Source: Panonychus citri
Lineage: Eukaryota; Arthropoda; Arachnida; Trombidiformes; Tetranychidae
Length of the DNA: 64,000 nt
Assembly (NCBI RefSeq): GCF_014898815.1
Contig: NW_026515546.1
Span: 2,528,501-2,592,500, forward strand
Direction: 5' to 3'
Part shown: one piece after another, positions 13,974 through 27,279 of the stretch
Layout of the letters: each line of letters starts with the position of its first letter
Numbering within the stretch: position 1 is the first letter of the stretch
Notes under the pieces: generated by a model
What the model was told of the DNA's origin: nothing
Seen by the model: the letters and a program-made list of their open reading frames with translations, nothing else
The model's database searches: none
Program-made: the position numbers and the translations under genes

Positions 13974-14206
13974 GATTTCGTTTCCTCTGTTCATCTGAAT
14001 TTATATCAAAGTTCATTGAATAATAAAACGAAAAAATGAAAGTTAAATTTTCTCTCCTTCTCTTCATTTTTCCACTTCCTCATCATTTCTTTACTTCTTC
14101 ATCTTCATCAACATAATCTTGTATTCATCGATTGACTGAATATCTGCCTCTCTTTTCTCAACCTCACATGGTGATAATCATGTTAATGATAACGATGATG
14201 ATGATG
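13425..14206. repeat. Direct duplication, copy 2
   Basis: Partner of 1823-2572, about 11.6 kb downstream. It lies between the TSR-gene exons (3.7-7.4 kb) and the candidate leader exon (15.9-16.3 kb), so in an intron if that gene model is right. Flanks resemble the flanks of copy 1 but are much more diverged. Confidence 0.92.
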
Positions 14207-14599
14207 ATGAATACATTAACAAGAAAAATATAAAAGAAAAAGAGACGAAGGAGATGTGATTGTCAAAATATGAACGTTCTGAAACAATGACACTCTCAAG
14301 ATTTGAAAAACTTTCCCCTTTTCTCATCCGATTCTGAATTTCATCAACAATTTTCACACAAAAGTATATAAATCATGTAAATAAAGTTTCCCTTGTGACT
14401 ATCAGAACTTCATGATTAGAGTAAGAATTGAAAATTGGCCACAAATTATAGTTAACTAAATCGTCAAAGGCTGTGTGTGCCTTTAGATAACTAGATTAAA
14501 TCTAATTAACCTTAAGGGTTATTATAAAACATTATCTTACTTGTTTCTTATTGATTAACATGAAATTAATCTGATTCATGTGATATTAAGATATATAAC

Positions 14600-14621
14600 T
14601 AATAATTTATATAAATTATTA
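14600..14621. repeat. 22-bp AT palindrome
   Basis: A perfect palindrome centred on TTTATATAAA, inside very AT-rich DNA shortly after duplication copy 2. Confidence 0.85.
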
Positions 14622-15934
14622 ATTATTTAGATAATATTTTCAGTAAATAATTAACGGGATGATTAAATTACCTTCTAAAATCAAAGTGAATAAACAAAAT
14701 GTAAATCTTTCGAGATGAAGATTATTTGATTAACTGAATGAATGATATTTACAATCAATTAAATTTGTAAATCAAACATTAAATAATCATAAACAATAAG
14801 TTTATTTGACCTCAGGTTTGTACTTGATTGACCTTTTGATGATAATATTAAACAACAAAATCTGATAATCAACATTTTCCCGCCAAATCAAAATCAATAT
14901 CAACACAATTAACTGATGGGAGGAATTAATATAAAAAAAGTTGTCTGATAATAATAAAATTCAATCTCAGACAATCAGCTAATCAATTGCAATCAATATC
15001 AGACCAAGAAATAAATATAACTATCAATCTGAATGATAATTGCAATGGAAACATAAAAAACTGTCCTAACCATTTGGTTAACAATAAATATTAATCACTG
15101 ATTAGCATATTGATTTATCATTTATGATTGATTATTGTGTTAATGATGATGATGATTATCATGAAAATGATAACACCTACAGATAACCTTACGTGAATAT
15201 AATGAATAGGTGAAGATAATAATGTTCATATATGTAAATTTCTGGCAATTTAATCAATGTGTATTTGCTGGTTATTTATTTAATTTTAGCTTCGAAATCA
15301 AAAGTTTATGAAAACTTTTTTCTCTCAAGTTCTAAGTTCTTAGATTTAATATTCGAGGTGATAAGTAATAGAGAATGAGATGATAATATGAATGATGAGA
15401 GAGAGATGGAAAATAATTTGAATGCAATTTAGTTGAAAATTGAATTCAATTAGAGGGATGATGAGGATACAGAGGAAGATGATGACAATGATTGAAGAGG
15501 AAGTCAAGTGAGGCTTCTTAATCAACAATCAACCTTCATATTTATCTAATTTAAAAGGGATTCATTTTGATGAACATGAAAATTTATCATGTTTATCAAC
15601 ATCTATTTCTGTAGTTACAGGGTTCAACTCAATTCCAATATAATATATACATAAGAGTTGACAGTTTTTAGCTGCTCATTTCTCATCTCGAATGATGAAG
15701 AAAAAAAAATACATTTTCTTGAACTTCTTTACATGATGATGATTATTATTCCAGGGGAAATATATGAATAACCTATTCCCATGTGGTTAAAGGGGAAGAG
15801 GTAAAAATTAGGTGAGTGGAAAGGTGAGTGAGTGAGAGAGGGTTTCATTGAAATTAAGGTGTGAATTCGTGGTTATTTTTTCCCCGGCGTTACTGTCATG
15901 ATATTTAATCATGGAAAATTAGATAATTACTTAC

Positions 15935-16327
15935 GTTCACGTTAAGATGATAAACTACAGTTTTAGGATGATTTCTTGATGATGATAGGCTTGAATGTGG
16001 TGTATTATTGGAGTGAGCATTTGATGATGATGATGATGATAAAGATGATGAAGAAGATGATGGAGGAATGTACATTGAAAATCCGTTTGTGTAATCCAAT
16101 TGATTGGATAAAGATAATGATGAAGATGAAGATGAAGATATAAGTTCATCCTTTTCATGGATTTTTCTTCTTATTCTTGAAAATGTCTTTTCCACTCTGT
16201 TACTTTCTACCACTTCCTCTCCTGCCTTTGATCTTCCTCCTCCTCCTTTATCTTTGATGGTTTGTATTGATGACCCACTGCTACTGGACAGTATAAATTG
16301 TGATAAGATGAAGAGTAAAAAAGTTAA
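15935..16327 (-). CDS. Candidate upstream exon with hydrophobic leader, Ser-rich; possible N-terminus of the TSR/Ig/PLAC gene
   Basis: An open minus-strand block of 131 codons is bounded by a pyrimidine-rich acceptor (ttatttacag, ending at 16328) and a consensus donor (GTAAGTAA, from 15934). Both ends are phase 0. The exon at 7428 also starts in phase 0, so the two can be spliced without breaking the frame. The product starts with a hydrophobic stretch (LTFLLFILSQFIL), as in a signal peptide. A Gly/Lys/Arg/Glu region with a dibasic RIRRK site follows, then low-complexity poly-Ser, ending in YHLNVN. The open frame continues upstream through the acceptor to an ATG at 16399, which would also give a leader. 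The assignment to the TSR gene rests on strand, phase and the leader only. The poly-Ser part comes from (GAT)n repeats, so chance openness is a real alternative. Confidence 0.42.
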
Positions 16328-16757
16328 CTGTAAATAACAAGAAAAAGAAAAGAAAAAAATATTTTGGCTTTTATTAGATATTATTATTGTTATTATCATT
16401 ATAACATCATTATTGATTGGGTGAAATTAAGATTTAGGTAATCAGTTGATTGACTTCTCAATGATTCATTAATTACGCTGTTGACTGTCAATAAGTAATT
16501 ATTATTATGATGATTATTATTATTATTGCAATTGTGAAGGTTAATCAGAGGTGATTTTATGTTACGTTATCATGTAACTATTAACATGTCTATGGTCAAG
16601 AGAGTTGACCGGAAATATGAACATGGGAAAAATAAGGAAGGAAAAAAATGGAATATGATGATATTGAGAAAATAATGAAAAGATGAGGGAGTGGGAGGAG
16701 AAAAAGAGGAAATGGATAAAAAGGATAAATGAGAAACTGATGAGGATGCTGACAGAG

Positions 16758-16760
<3 letters not shown>

Positions 16761-16800
<40 letters not shown>
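16761..16800. repeat. (GA)20 microsatellite
   Basis: An uninterrupted 40-bp GA array inside a low-complexity region. Confidence 0.97.
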
Positions 16801-16804
<4 letters not shown>

Positions 16805-18429
16805 AAAAGAGATATGATTACATTAGTAATGAACAAGAAAAAAGTTCCCATGAAACTGAATAATGAGATAGCTATTATATGATCGTAACCATGGAGGATA
16901 TAAACAAATGAATAACATGGAAAGATATCCATCATGAAACAATGGATAGACACGATGAAATTCATTGGATGATAACTGTAATTTCATCGTTTCCATTGAA
17001 ATCATTTTTCACCCAAACATCTCAAATCGGTTATGTTTATTGATGATTCAAAGTAAAAGTTGTAGTTATTTTTTTCTCTCTCACAAATATTACTTGACTC
17101 TTTCATCTCTCTCCATGAAAATGAGTTTCATTCCTTTCCTTGCTTATCATCATCATAATCATCATCTTGATGACCAATAGTGATGTGATAAGAGGATGAA
17201 AAGGATGAAAAAGGATACCCATTGATGGGGATGATGTGGGATAAACATGAGATTGATTCTGTATTAAAGTGTAAGTAAAAAACCAATATAATGATTATCA
17301 TGATCATGGATTTTGTTCAGGCAATTGAAATGGATTTGTTTCAATATCCCATGAAATATACATTTGAAAATGAACATTATCATTTAAGGATAAAGACAAA
17401 AACATGATAAAAGTTTTGCTCTTCAAGTGATAACAGAAAGATATTATTTCATGTCCTCTCATCATCACTATCATCATTATCATCATCATCATCATCTTTT
17501 CATCCGAATCATCATTAAAGTGTATTATCAATATCCCTCTTTTCCAGTTCTCATTCAGCACGAAACGATATCTTATATATATTTATGTATAAATATGATG
17601 AAAATACCATTATCCTGTTAATCTTGACAATTCAATTGTCAACATTAAAATTTATGATAAGATGAAGATTAAGATTAAGGATAATGATTATGATGAAAGA
17701 GTAAAGTAAAAAGGTAAACAATAATATCAATTGGTGTTAACATACAAGTTAGATTATCATTATGATGATCATATGAAAAAGAGGTAAAACTTTGGTGGAG
17801 GTGGAAAAAAGTTTCTTGCTCAGTGTCTTTCTCATCTACCTGGAAATACAAATCGTAGACTATTTATCATGATAATGAAAATATGATTACACCTTGTTGT
17901 CAGAAAGTGTTATAATCCAGGTAAATTGTTGAATAAATTAACAGGTTATTCAAATATAATAGTTTTTACAAAAGTAAATTGAAAAATAATAAATCATTTG
18001 AAATGAGTAAAGAAAAACCCATTGAGAGGAGATTAACAGTTTCTTCAATTGTTATTTCAATTGGATTTTCAAACAGCTTATAATCTTGTATATTACCTGT
18101 GAATATCCAATTGGATTAGCGACAAAGGTGACAAATGTAAAGGTGACACTTATTTTCCTCACCTTTAGTATTTATCATTATAATTACTACTTTTTTTCTC
18201 TCATTAAATGTGAAATTTAATTACAATTTATCTGTTAATTGTGTTGGTCAATGTATATATTAATAGATATTATTTCTCATTTTCTGAAAACTTTTCCATC
18301 AAATTGTAAATCAAATTGTTTTACCTTGAAAATTTTTGTTAATCAACCTAAAAGATGATTAACTTTGATTGTGATGTAACTTGATTCTTTTGAAAATTTG
18401 ATTGCAATTAAAAAGTTTTATTATCCATC

Positions 18430-18456
18430 AGAGAGAGAGAGAGAGAGAGAGAGAGA
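18430..18456. repeat. (GA)n microsatellite
   Basis: A GA array of about 27 bp in intergenic DNA. Confidence 0.96.
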
Positions 18457-21400
18457 CCAATGATTAATATTAATTAAAGTTTTTCTAGATTAACGATTAA
18501 GATATCTAACAAAAAGTAAATCAAGATGAATCATTTAAATCAACAGAATCTTTAAATTATTAATTGCTACTATTTAGTTATTTAGTGATAATGATGATGA
18601 TGATATTGATAATTTAATTTGCTTATTAAGAATCAGGTTTGAGCAAATTTGGTTCATTTAATTGAGTTGAAAAACTTGATTAACTGTTACTTGTTAAGGG
18701 AAACAATCAATGGTCAATATATTTTCAAATTTAATCTTAATTGTTACATTTAATGATGATAAATGATTGTTATTGGATGAGTTTGACTGAGAGAATTGTT
18801 TTTAATTGTTAACCAACAATATGATTTAATGGGTGTTTTATTTATTGTTGATTTGATTCTGTTGGTTGATAATCGCAATTATCTTTTACTACAATTGGAT
18901 CAAAATTAACTGGACTGTAAGTAAAATGTTAAGACAATTGGATTGAAACAATTGGATTGACGGAAGAGGTTAAAGACTTTAGATTGCTAGGATTTTGTTT
19001 TGGTCTCTTTTTGATGATAATCATGATTAAGATGATGATGATCATCATCATCATAATCTTAAGTCCAAGAGTCTTTTGTTTTTCCAATGAATGAACTTGG
19101 ATAAAAGTAAAACCGAGTTAGTGAGTATAAGAGTAAAAAAATTAATGTGTGATAATATGATGAGGATGAGGCAAGAGATGAAGACAAAATAAAAGCAAGA
19201 GGATAAAGATTAACGATGAGGGTGGACAGAAAGTGGTGCTGGGAGAAGACGAGGAGAGAAAGAGTCAGTGAGGGAGATGACAAAGATGATTAAGATGGAT
19301 TTGAGTCCATAGACCATAACCAGGAAAAAAAGTTAGATCTCATTCATTGTTGTTTTATCAACATTGGGTTTTGATGTGTTGGTATTGCGAAGAAACAAAA
19401 AAACATGAAAACGGATGAGAAACAATTGAGAGAGAGAGAGAGAGATTATGAAAGATAATGATGATATATAAAGGATGATGCGAATATCATATGACGAAAG
19501 ATAGAGTGAGTGAGAGAGAGAGAGAGAGAGGATGATTGTCTTATTCCAAGTGAGTTGTAGTAGTTTGAATGAGTGATAAAATAAGATGAACAAAGTGGGA
19601 AGATATACTGAGGGATAGAGGACGAAGATGAGGATGAATAATGATCTTGAATTTGGATAAAGATGAAATCGATTAGGAATGAAAAATGGACTGGAAATCG
19701 AACAACGAAATAGCCATTCAATGGTAAAGTCAAAAAAGAAAATAAAAATAAAAATAAAATAAAATGAGAATAAAAAAATACATTTAGCATCCTCATCTTT
19801 TTTTCATCAGTCTTACATTTACTTATCGTTTTTTGATTGTTTTTCATCTGTAAGTGTTTTTCGGTTCCTTTTCAATGAATATTTGTCACACTTTCATGAT
19901 ATTTCAATTGATTTTGCATATCTCATTCCTGTTCATGATAAGTGATAAATCAATCAATTGATTGATACTTTCAATTCAACGGCAACATGATAATTTCCCT
20001 TGAAAACACGTTAATCATGATGAACCACAGTTGAAATCATTTTAATTGTTACTTTAATTCCCTTTGATAGTTTTCCAACAATTATCATGCAATTATTATC
20101 ATTGTTATCAATTAATGTTTTAAACTCTTTCGGTGTTGGTATTGAGTTTTATTCATCATCATTTTAAATTAAATGATAATATGATTAGAGAGAGAGAGAG
20201 ATGATTATCATGATTAATTGTTGGGATTTAATTATTTCTTGTTTTTTTTTGTTAATTGTTGACTTGTAACTTTTTCTAAAACCATTGTGATAATTATAAT
20301 TGTCCAATGTTAATAATGAATGTTGATTTAACTGGTGATAATTATGGGTTTGGTTAGGAAAGAAAAACTTTTTCCTTTAGTTTCAATTGTTTGACCAACA
20401 ACAATTAACTGGCCACTAATTTACTAATCAATTGAAATTGGGTTTTTCTTTTGATTGTTGTGATTAGTGTAAATCACATCCTAGTAATTTATTGTAATCA
20501 ATATCATTAATCATAATGATGATATCATTGTTATCATTAAGTGAAACTAAATGATAAATCATTTGGTTGGGAGTTTAAAAGGAGTAAGATGATAATGATA
20601 AAATCCTATGGATTCATTGATTTCCTATCATGATTATCAAACTACTTAATCATTTCCATCATCATGATAATCATTAAATTGATAACAACAATCAAAATAA
20701 CAATAATGATGATGATAAACAACAACAACAACAATTGTCCAGAAATTGAAATGAATTATTATTAACTGAAAAGATATCATCAGATGATCCAATCAATTTA
20801 ATTACAGAGACAGTTAATTAATTTGAATATTGCGAAAAAAAAATCAATCATTTTTTTATGAGAAATAATTTTGTTTTCAATTTAAATTGTCAATCATTTA
20901 AATTGTAATAATAATATCAAACATGCCAATTGATGAAATGTCAACTACATTACAATACATCTGATTTTCACAATGATAATAATAAACAAACTTTTAATTG
21001 TTTAACTATTGATTGACATATATTCATCAGAATATTTTACAAAATATCAGTAATACAATTCAAACAATCAGTAAACTGTAATCATAAAGATGAGAATACA
21101 AATCTCATGTATATATATATAAAAAAAATATCAATCAACTCAAGTACAACATATGAACATACAAATATAAAGTAGTTGATAAAAAAAAAGTTGTACAATC
21201 ATAACAATCAATTGTGTACTAGTGTGTAAATAATAATGTGTATTCCATTTCGTTGGAAACAATCAACTTGTATTATGGATGATATTTGAATGTATTTCCT
21301 TTAGTAGATGAAGGAAATGATAATAATCATCAGTAATAATAATAATCTAAGGTAAGAAGTTGTTGTATTCAAATGAATATAAAGTTACTGATACTTGAGA

Positions 21401-24400
21401 AAAAAAACTCCATAGACTCAATAGACTCTTAATCAGAGGTGGACACTCTATATATCTCTTACTCTCTCTATCACCATGATCAAGATGATGACCCTTATCA
21501 TCCGTAAATATACAATAGTTTATAAAGAAAAACGTTCCAATGTTTATTTTACTGATTTCGAATCAAAAGAAAAAAAAGGCGGGAAAACTTGTTATTCTCA
21601 TTGTTATTAATAATATTTAGATATCAACAATGAATATGATGATGATAAAGATGATTAGCTTTTGTTTTCATCTTCACATTAATATTAATATAATAACTTA
21701 AGTGTCTCCTTAAACCTTTAACCTGAATCTCATATTTATCATCATATTCATCTTCATCTTCATCTCTGTCTCTATTAATTCATCTTCCTCATCTCGATTG
21801 TTTTATTGTTTTTCAAGGATAAATAACTAATATCAAGGAGTAAAGATCACAATTGATTCGTATTCCTTGGTTTCAGTTTTTATATTTGGACAATCAAATG
21901 GTGACAAGAGGATTCACATTTCGGATTAACGACAGAAATTAAATATCAATAACAATCAAGGTGTATACTATTGATTAAATGTAAACACGATCATGAAACT
22001 TTGTCTTCTCCTTATAATATTTATTTGATCGTATTGATATGAAATTTACTGTCAACAAAAAATCATATGACAATTTTTTTCTGTTATCATTTGATTAATA
22101 AGATTATCATGTAATCAATGAGAAACAGGAAAATAATCATTGATTAGACAATAATAAGAGTAAATCTTTTTTTTTCAGAGGATTAATAGACAATAAATAA
22201 TATTAATCATGATGGAAAAAGATTTTCCTGTCATTTACCACCTTAGAATTCACCCCACCGATCACCTTACCCCACCCTTATCACCCTCTCTTCCTTATTT
22301 CGTTGCCTCTTTACAATGTTTACAATGAAAAGTTATTTACCTTTTGTTTTGATTTCTCTCTTTCTCTCTCTCTCTCTCATTCTCTCTTTTTTTTCTCATC
22401 TTTCTCTCTCTCACTCACTCTCACATATCTCAAGCATCGAGTGGGAGTCAAGAGGCAATTAAAGGCCATAGTAATTTAAGATGATGAAGATAATTTATGA
22501 TGATGATGGAGGAAAACAAAATTTATCATCATCAACACAATAAAATCAAACAATTGACATGAAAACTATTAATACACAAAAAAAAACAAAGGAAAACTTT
22601 GAATGAAAAATGATTACGATTAGAATTGATTATGAAACATGATTAACCTGATTTAATGATTAATATTTACTAACCAATAACTATTATAGTCTTGATAATC
22701 ATTGTTAATTTAATATATCTTATCATGGTAATATTCATATATAAAAGTGAAAGTGATCATCACCATCTAAATGTTAGTATATGAACATTGTTGTTAACTC
22801 AATACCTTTCATTTGAAATGAAGAAACAATCATTTGTATTATAAATCAAAGGTAACAATACAAATCTCAGGTAAGAAGATGAAAAAAAAAATAGTTACTC
22901 TAATTATGTACGGTAACAAAACCCACAGAAGGAGGGGAAACAAAGAGATGAGGATAGAAAAACATTCTCATTATCGTTGCAATCATCATCTTTATACCTT
23001 ATCATCTTTTCCACCTTTATGCTCATCATCATCATCATCATTATCTTCATCTCAACTTCTTCCTCTTTTGTTATATGATAGAGATACCATTAACTCGTAC
23101 AGGTAAAAAAGAAACAATTTCGAACTCCAAAGTTACGATTTTTTTTACTACCTCCTTCTGACCACTCCTTACCTTTACCTCACTCTCTCTCTCACTCTCT
23201 CATTCTGTCTTCCTCTTCCTCTTCTTCCTTCTCATCATCTTAAATATTCCCAATGTTTCAAAGTGTATATATATAGTTGATTTTGTTGTTTCTCTTTGAC
23301 CAATTTTCCATCTCTCTCTCTCCATAGACTTCACTCACTTACACACACAAACAACCCCACCCTCTTAAATAGCCTAAGGCATAAAAAAACAAAACTATTA
23401 TCATGTTTATTGTTATCAATGAACTGATAATAACCCAATGTCTATCATACTATGAGATGTAGTATATTGTTTACAGCAATCAAACAGTGAAATCTTTCAT
23501 TACTTTTGTTTGACCTAAATTGTGATCACAATTAATGATTATCATCAATATACTTATTACTTACAACCAAAATAAAGGATTAAGATTAATTTTTATTATA
23601 ACATGTACATGGTGGATACATTTACGTTAATAAACTGTAACTGAATCAAATTTAATTGTCAACTTTATATCTCACGATTGTTAATTGTTACATGCAAACA
23701 AACAACAAAATAATATCAAATCAATATTTACATTTACATCTCGTAAACAATTAGTATTATTTTAAGTGTGACAGTCTAATTGAATTAGTATATATTAATA
23801 GTAAACCAAATCAATTATATTTACTATCACAATTAAATTAAATCATACTTTTCACTTTCTCACCGTAACAATTATCCAGTTAATTATTTAAGCAAATTCA
23901 ATGATAATCATCATCTTTGTATTAATAATAAACGTAATTTTTGCTGCTCTTATAATACAATTGAATCTGTTTATTATTAATTTATCTCTAATTATTATCA
24001 TTATATTTGTAGTTAGTTTACTAATTGCAATTGACTTAACTCACGCATCTCTATATGTTGATTTATCCTCATCCCTCATGTTTATTGATGAAAAATATTT
24101 ATTATTATTACTTTTTTTTTTGGTAAAGAAGTCAATTAAATCTAATTAGCTGCAAGAGTAGAGGGATAAAAATGAGCAACAATCAAAACATGAGCAATTA
24201 ATTAACATGATTGACTTTTACCCTTAGTCAAATACACAAGGCGGTGGGATTCATGTTGATTATGAAAGTAAATATGAAAAAAAGGTTTCCTTTCATAAAT
24301 CCAATAGTAAATTGTTATTACTACTTTTTTTGACAATTAATATGTTTGTCTAACTAAATTTAGGTTAATTGTAATTGATTAACGTGTAAACTTGAAGTAA

Positions 24401-26962
24401 AAAACAACAAATTACAACTTGACATACAAAAAGAAAGTAATAGAAAGATGAAATCAAATGATTTGTTTATTTGTCTTTCTGTTGGTCATTTGATGTTAGT
24501 TTTTTTTTCATTGGGTCAGTTCAATTTCACAAATGATTATTCTGATATCTAAATATAAATAAAAGCAAACAAGACAATTTGATGATAACAAGGATGGAGA
24601 TCTAAGGATGAGATATTCTGTATAAATTACATTTACTATTGACAAATGATGATGAGGATGTTGATGGAATTTCTCTCTCTCTCTCTCTCTCATTGATAAG
24701 ATGCCTATCGTCATCTTCATCATCTTAATTCAAGAGTTAATATCATCTCTCGCTCTTCATTCAGAGTAATCCATCTTTCTGATTGTTGTTCAATCGATGA
24801 ATATATTATCATAACAAAGAAGAGAGAGAGAGAGAGAGAGATTGAGGATGGATAGGGAAGGATAAATGTTCTAAAAAGAAAAGTTCTGTTCGAAAAGCTT
24901 TAAGATCAATCTCTATGAGTGAATAACATGTTTTGTGAAGGATTTTTTTTTGTTTCTCTACTTCAACTCTCTATCCACAGAATATACTCAATAAGATTCA
25001 GTAGTTAGTTAGTCTTGTTAACCTTTTCCCTCTGTGATTTTGATTTGTTCCGATCGATTTAGTCTGTCAATTGAAGATACAATCACAAGTCTGCATATTC
25101 AGTATCCTAATTGAATTGGATTCGTTTGACCAATTGAAAATGGAAGAAAAAAAAATCAAATGGTCAATATCTTCATCATCATTTATCTTACTTCCTTTAT
25201 CTTCATCTCTCACTCACTCTCATTCTCTCTCTCTCATTATATCATTATATCCACATCAATTTTAACATTTACCTTGATATTTATCTCGGAAAGGCATGAC
25301 TGTAATAACAATTAGATATTAAGTTGTAATCGCAAAGGATAACAAATGTATTTGCAATTGTAACACTTAAACTTTTCCAATGTAACTATTTTTTCTAGAT
25401 TTACACTCTCACTTGGGTTGATCAATTACAATTAACAATTATTATTAGATTGTTGTTGTTGGATTGTTACAATTAGCATTGTAATATCATACATTGGACA
25501 CACACATAGGATGTGGTGATGATGAATGATGGTAATGTTATTGCCCTAAAGGTATATGAGCGGAGTGTAAAACGAAAAAGTAAAGAAAAGAAAGGAAAAA
25601 CTTTGCAAGAGAGAGATGATGATGATGAAGATAAAAAAAAAGGTAAACGATTAAGATGAAAATGTCTCTTGATTTCTGCGTGAGTTAAAAATCAAGTTTC
25701 ATATTATGTTTACATATTTATAACTGAAAGAGAAAAGTTTATCTTCATCTTTTCCATATTCAATTATTATTATATTAAGATGGAGAGAGTGAAAGATGAG
25801 GAGGAGGAATGGGAGTGGAAGATGAACTCCTTGCAACCTACTCTATCACTTTCTCTCTCTCTCCATCTCCTGCCGATGTTAATGAATGTTAGAAAGTGAC
25901 CATAGATTGACAATGAAGAACTGACCGCCGATGGAGACGAAGTCAATTAGATTGAAAAAGAAAAGATGAAAAGAAAAGGAAAACAAATGAGATGATTAAG
26001 ATGATGAAGATTTTTTTGCTTCATTTGTTCATTAAATTTCTCAATCAATTCTCTCATCAAAAGAATTGTAAATCTTAATCGTGATAAATTCTACCTAAAG
26101 TTGATCAGAAATTAATTCAGAAAAATCAACAAATATTCATGAATTTGTGATGGTTTTTCATTAAGAAAAAACTTTTACCATGAAAATTGTTAATTTTATC
26201 ATGAGAAATTACCAATAACATTATTGTAACAATTTACCTTTTTTTTTGTTTCTCTAATCATGTTTATTGTTGTGATTTAGTCACGATTAGAGGTGAATTG
26301 ATTGGTAAACAATTGACCATTGAATTTGATCAGAGAGGGAAATTAACTGACATTTATTGGATCGTCAAGAACAAGTTGGAAAATCATTAATATATATCAA
26401 CAAATTCGTGATTTAATTTGATTTTTTCTTCTTCTTCTTGATTTCTTTCTATCAACTGAATTTGAGAGTCCAAATGATTAAAGGTAAATAGTTTGGGTGG
26501 GAGAATAATGAGAGAGAAAAAAGAGTAAAAAGAGTAAAAGATAAATTTACCTGTTGAGAAGATGAAAAAGTTTCCATTGGTGAAAATTAGACGTTGAACT
26601 TTGTACGAAAAGAAAAAGTGAAAGTTAATTACAGTTGATGTGTTCCCTTGAATCACATTATTATAATTGTACAACACTGAGAATAATTAGGATGAGATGT
26701 TATTCAAATTCACATTGGAAACACTTTGAATGTAACAAAATAAAAAGAACAATAAATTAGTTGGAAAAGTTTTTCTATTCTCTTTGTGAATATAAAAACA
26801 GTAGACAAAACAAACAAACGTTTCGTTGGAGATTCCGAAATCAAATGATTAACTTTTCTCATTCCAATTTCAAACTTAACCTAAAGGTGTCGCTGGGAAC
26901 GAGTCGGTTGTTTGTTTCTCTCAACAACGAAAAGCGGTTACTTTGAATGAGCGAAAAAAGAG

Positions 26963-26976
26963 TTTCCATGGTAACC
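26963..26976. promoter_or_regulatory. RFX X-box-like palindrome
   Basis: GTTTCCATGGTAAC fits the RFX X-box form (GTNNCC, short spacer, GGNAAC) with both half-sites intact. It sits about 300 bp upstream of the EF-Ts ATG. RFX factors commonly control ciliary genes; which gene this would serve is unknown. Confidence 0.4.
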
Positions 26977-27279
26977 GAATTTCAAATTTCCCGCTTCTTA
27001 TTTTCTCATTTTCTTTTCCAATTTTCCAGCACAATTTCAATTAATTTTCTCCAGCTAATTTCACCAATCAGTTAATTCACTCATGCAAGTTAATTTACGA
27101 TATAAAATGTTACATAAATTATCTCAGTTTCTTTAGGAAATTCAACTTTTATCCTTTACGAAGATTTGAATATTCAAATATCGGAAAGATCGGATATTTT
27201 GGATTCGATACTTTAATTGTTGTGTTTACATGAGGTTTTGTTTTTGATTGGTTTTAATTTGGTTCCTTTTGGTTTAATT

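Larger units (their letters stand above)
7429..15934. other. 8.5-kb noncoding interval, probably an intron of the TSR gene
   Basis: It holds duplication copy 2, both 192-bp repeats, GA/CT arrays (9985-10019, 12181-12202, 13727-13760, about 13941-13968) and a hairpin at 8534-8567. The only hints of exons are weak minus-strand donors near 8758 (CCAAG|GTGAGT) and 8878 (AACAG|GTAAAG). Neither has convincing protein behind it. Confidence 0.6.
16328..27279. other. 11-kb interval without recognised genes
   Basis: It contains GA arrays at 16761-16800 and 18430-18456, an AAAAT-type run near 19739-19765 and many GAT/ATC runs. ORFs such as 16570-16965 and 19446-19847 (minus) are Ser/Leu/Phe/Ile-rich translations of these repeats. 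The right end (26800-27150) is less repetitive, carries an X-box-like palindrome and is probably the EF-Ts promoter region. Confidence 0.65.

Noticed and set aside
16570..16965. 131-aa minus-strand ORF with Ser/Leu repeats
   Set aside because: It is a translation of a (GA)n array and neighbouring AT-rich DNA, with no splice context.
19446..19847. 133-aa minus-strand ORF with hydrophobic content
   Set aside because: It is Phe/Ile/Ser-rich from simple repeats. The hydrophobicity follows from AT bias and no family is recognised.
23901..24149. 82-aa plus-strand ORF resembling a membrane protein
   Set aside because: The Ile/Leu-rich sequence is expected from random AT-rich DNA. It has no conserved motif or splice signals.
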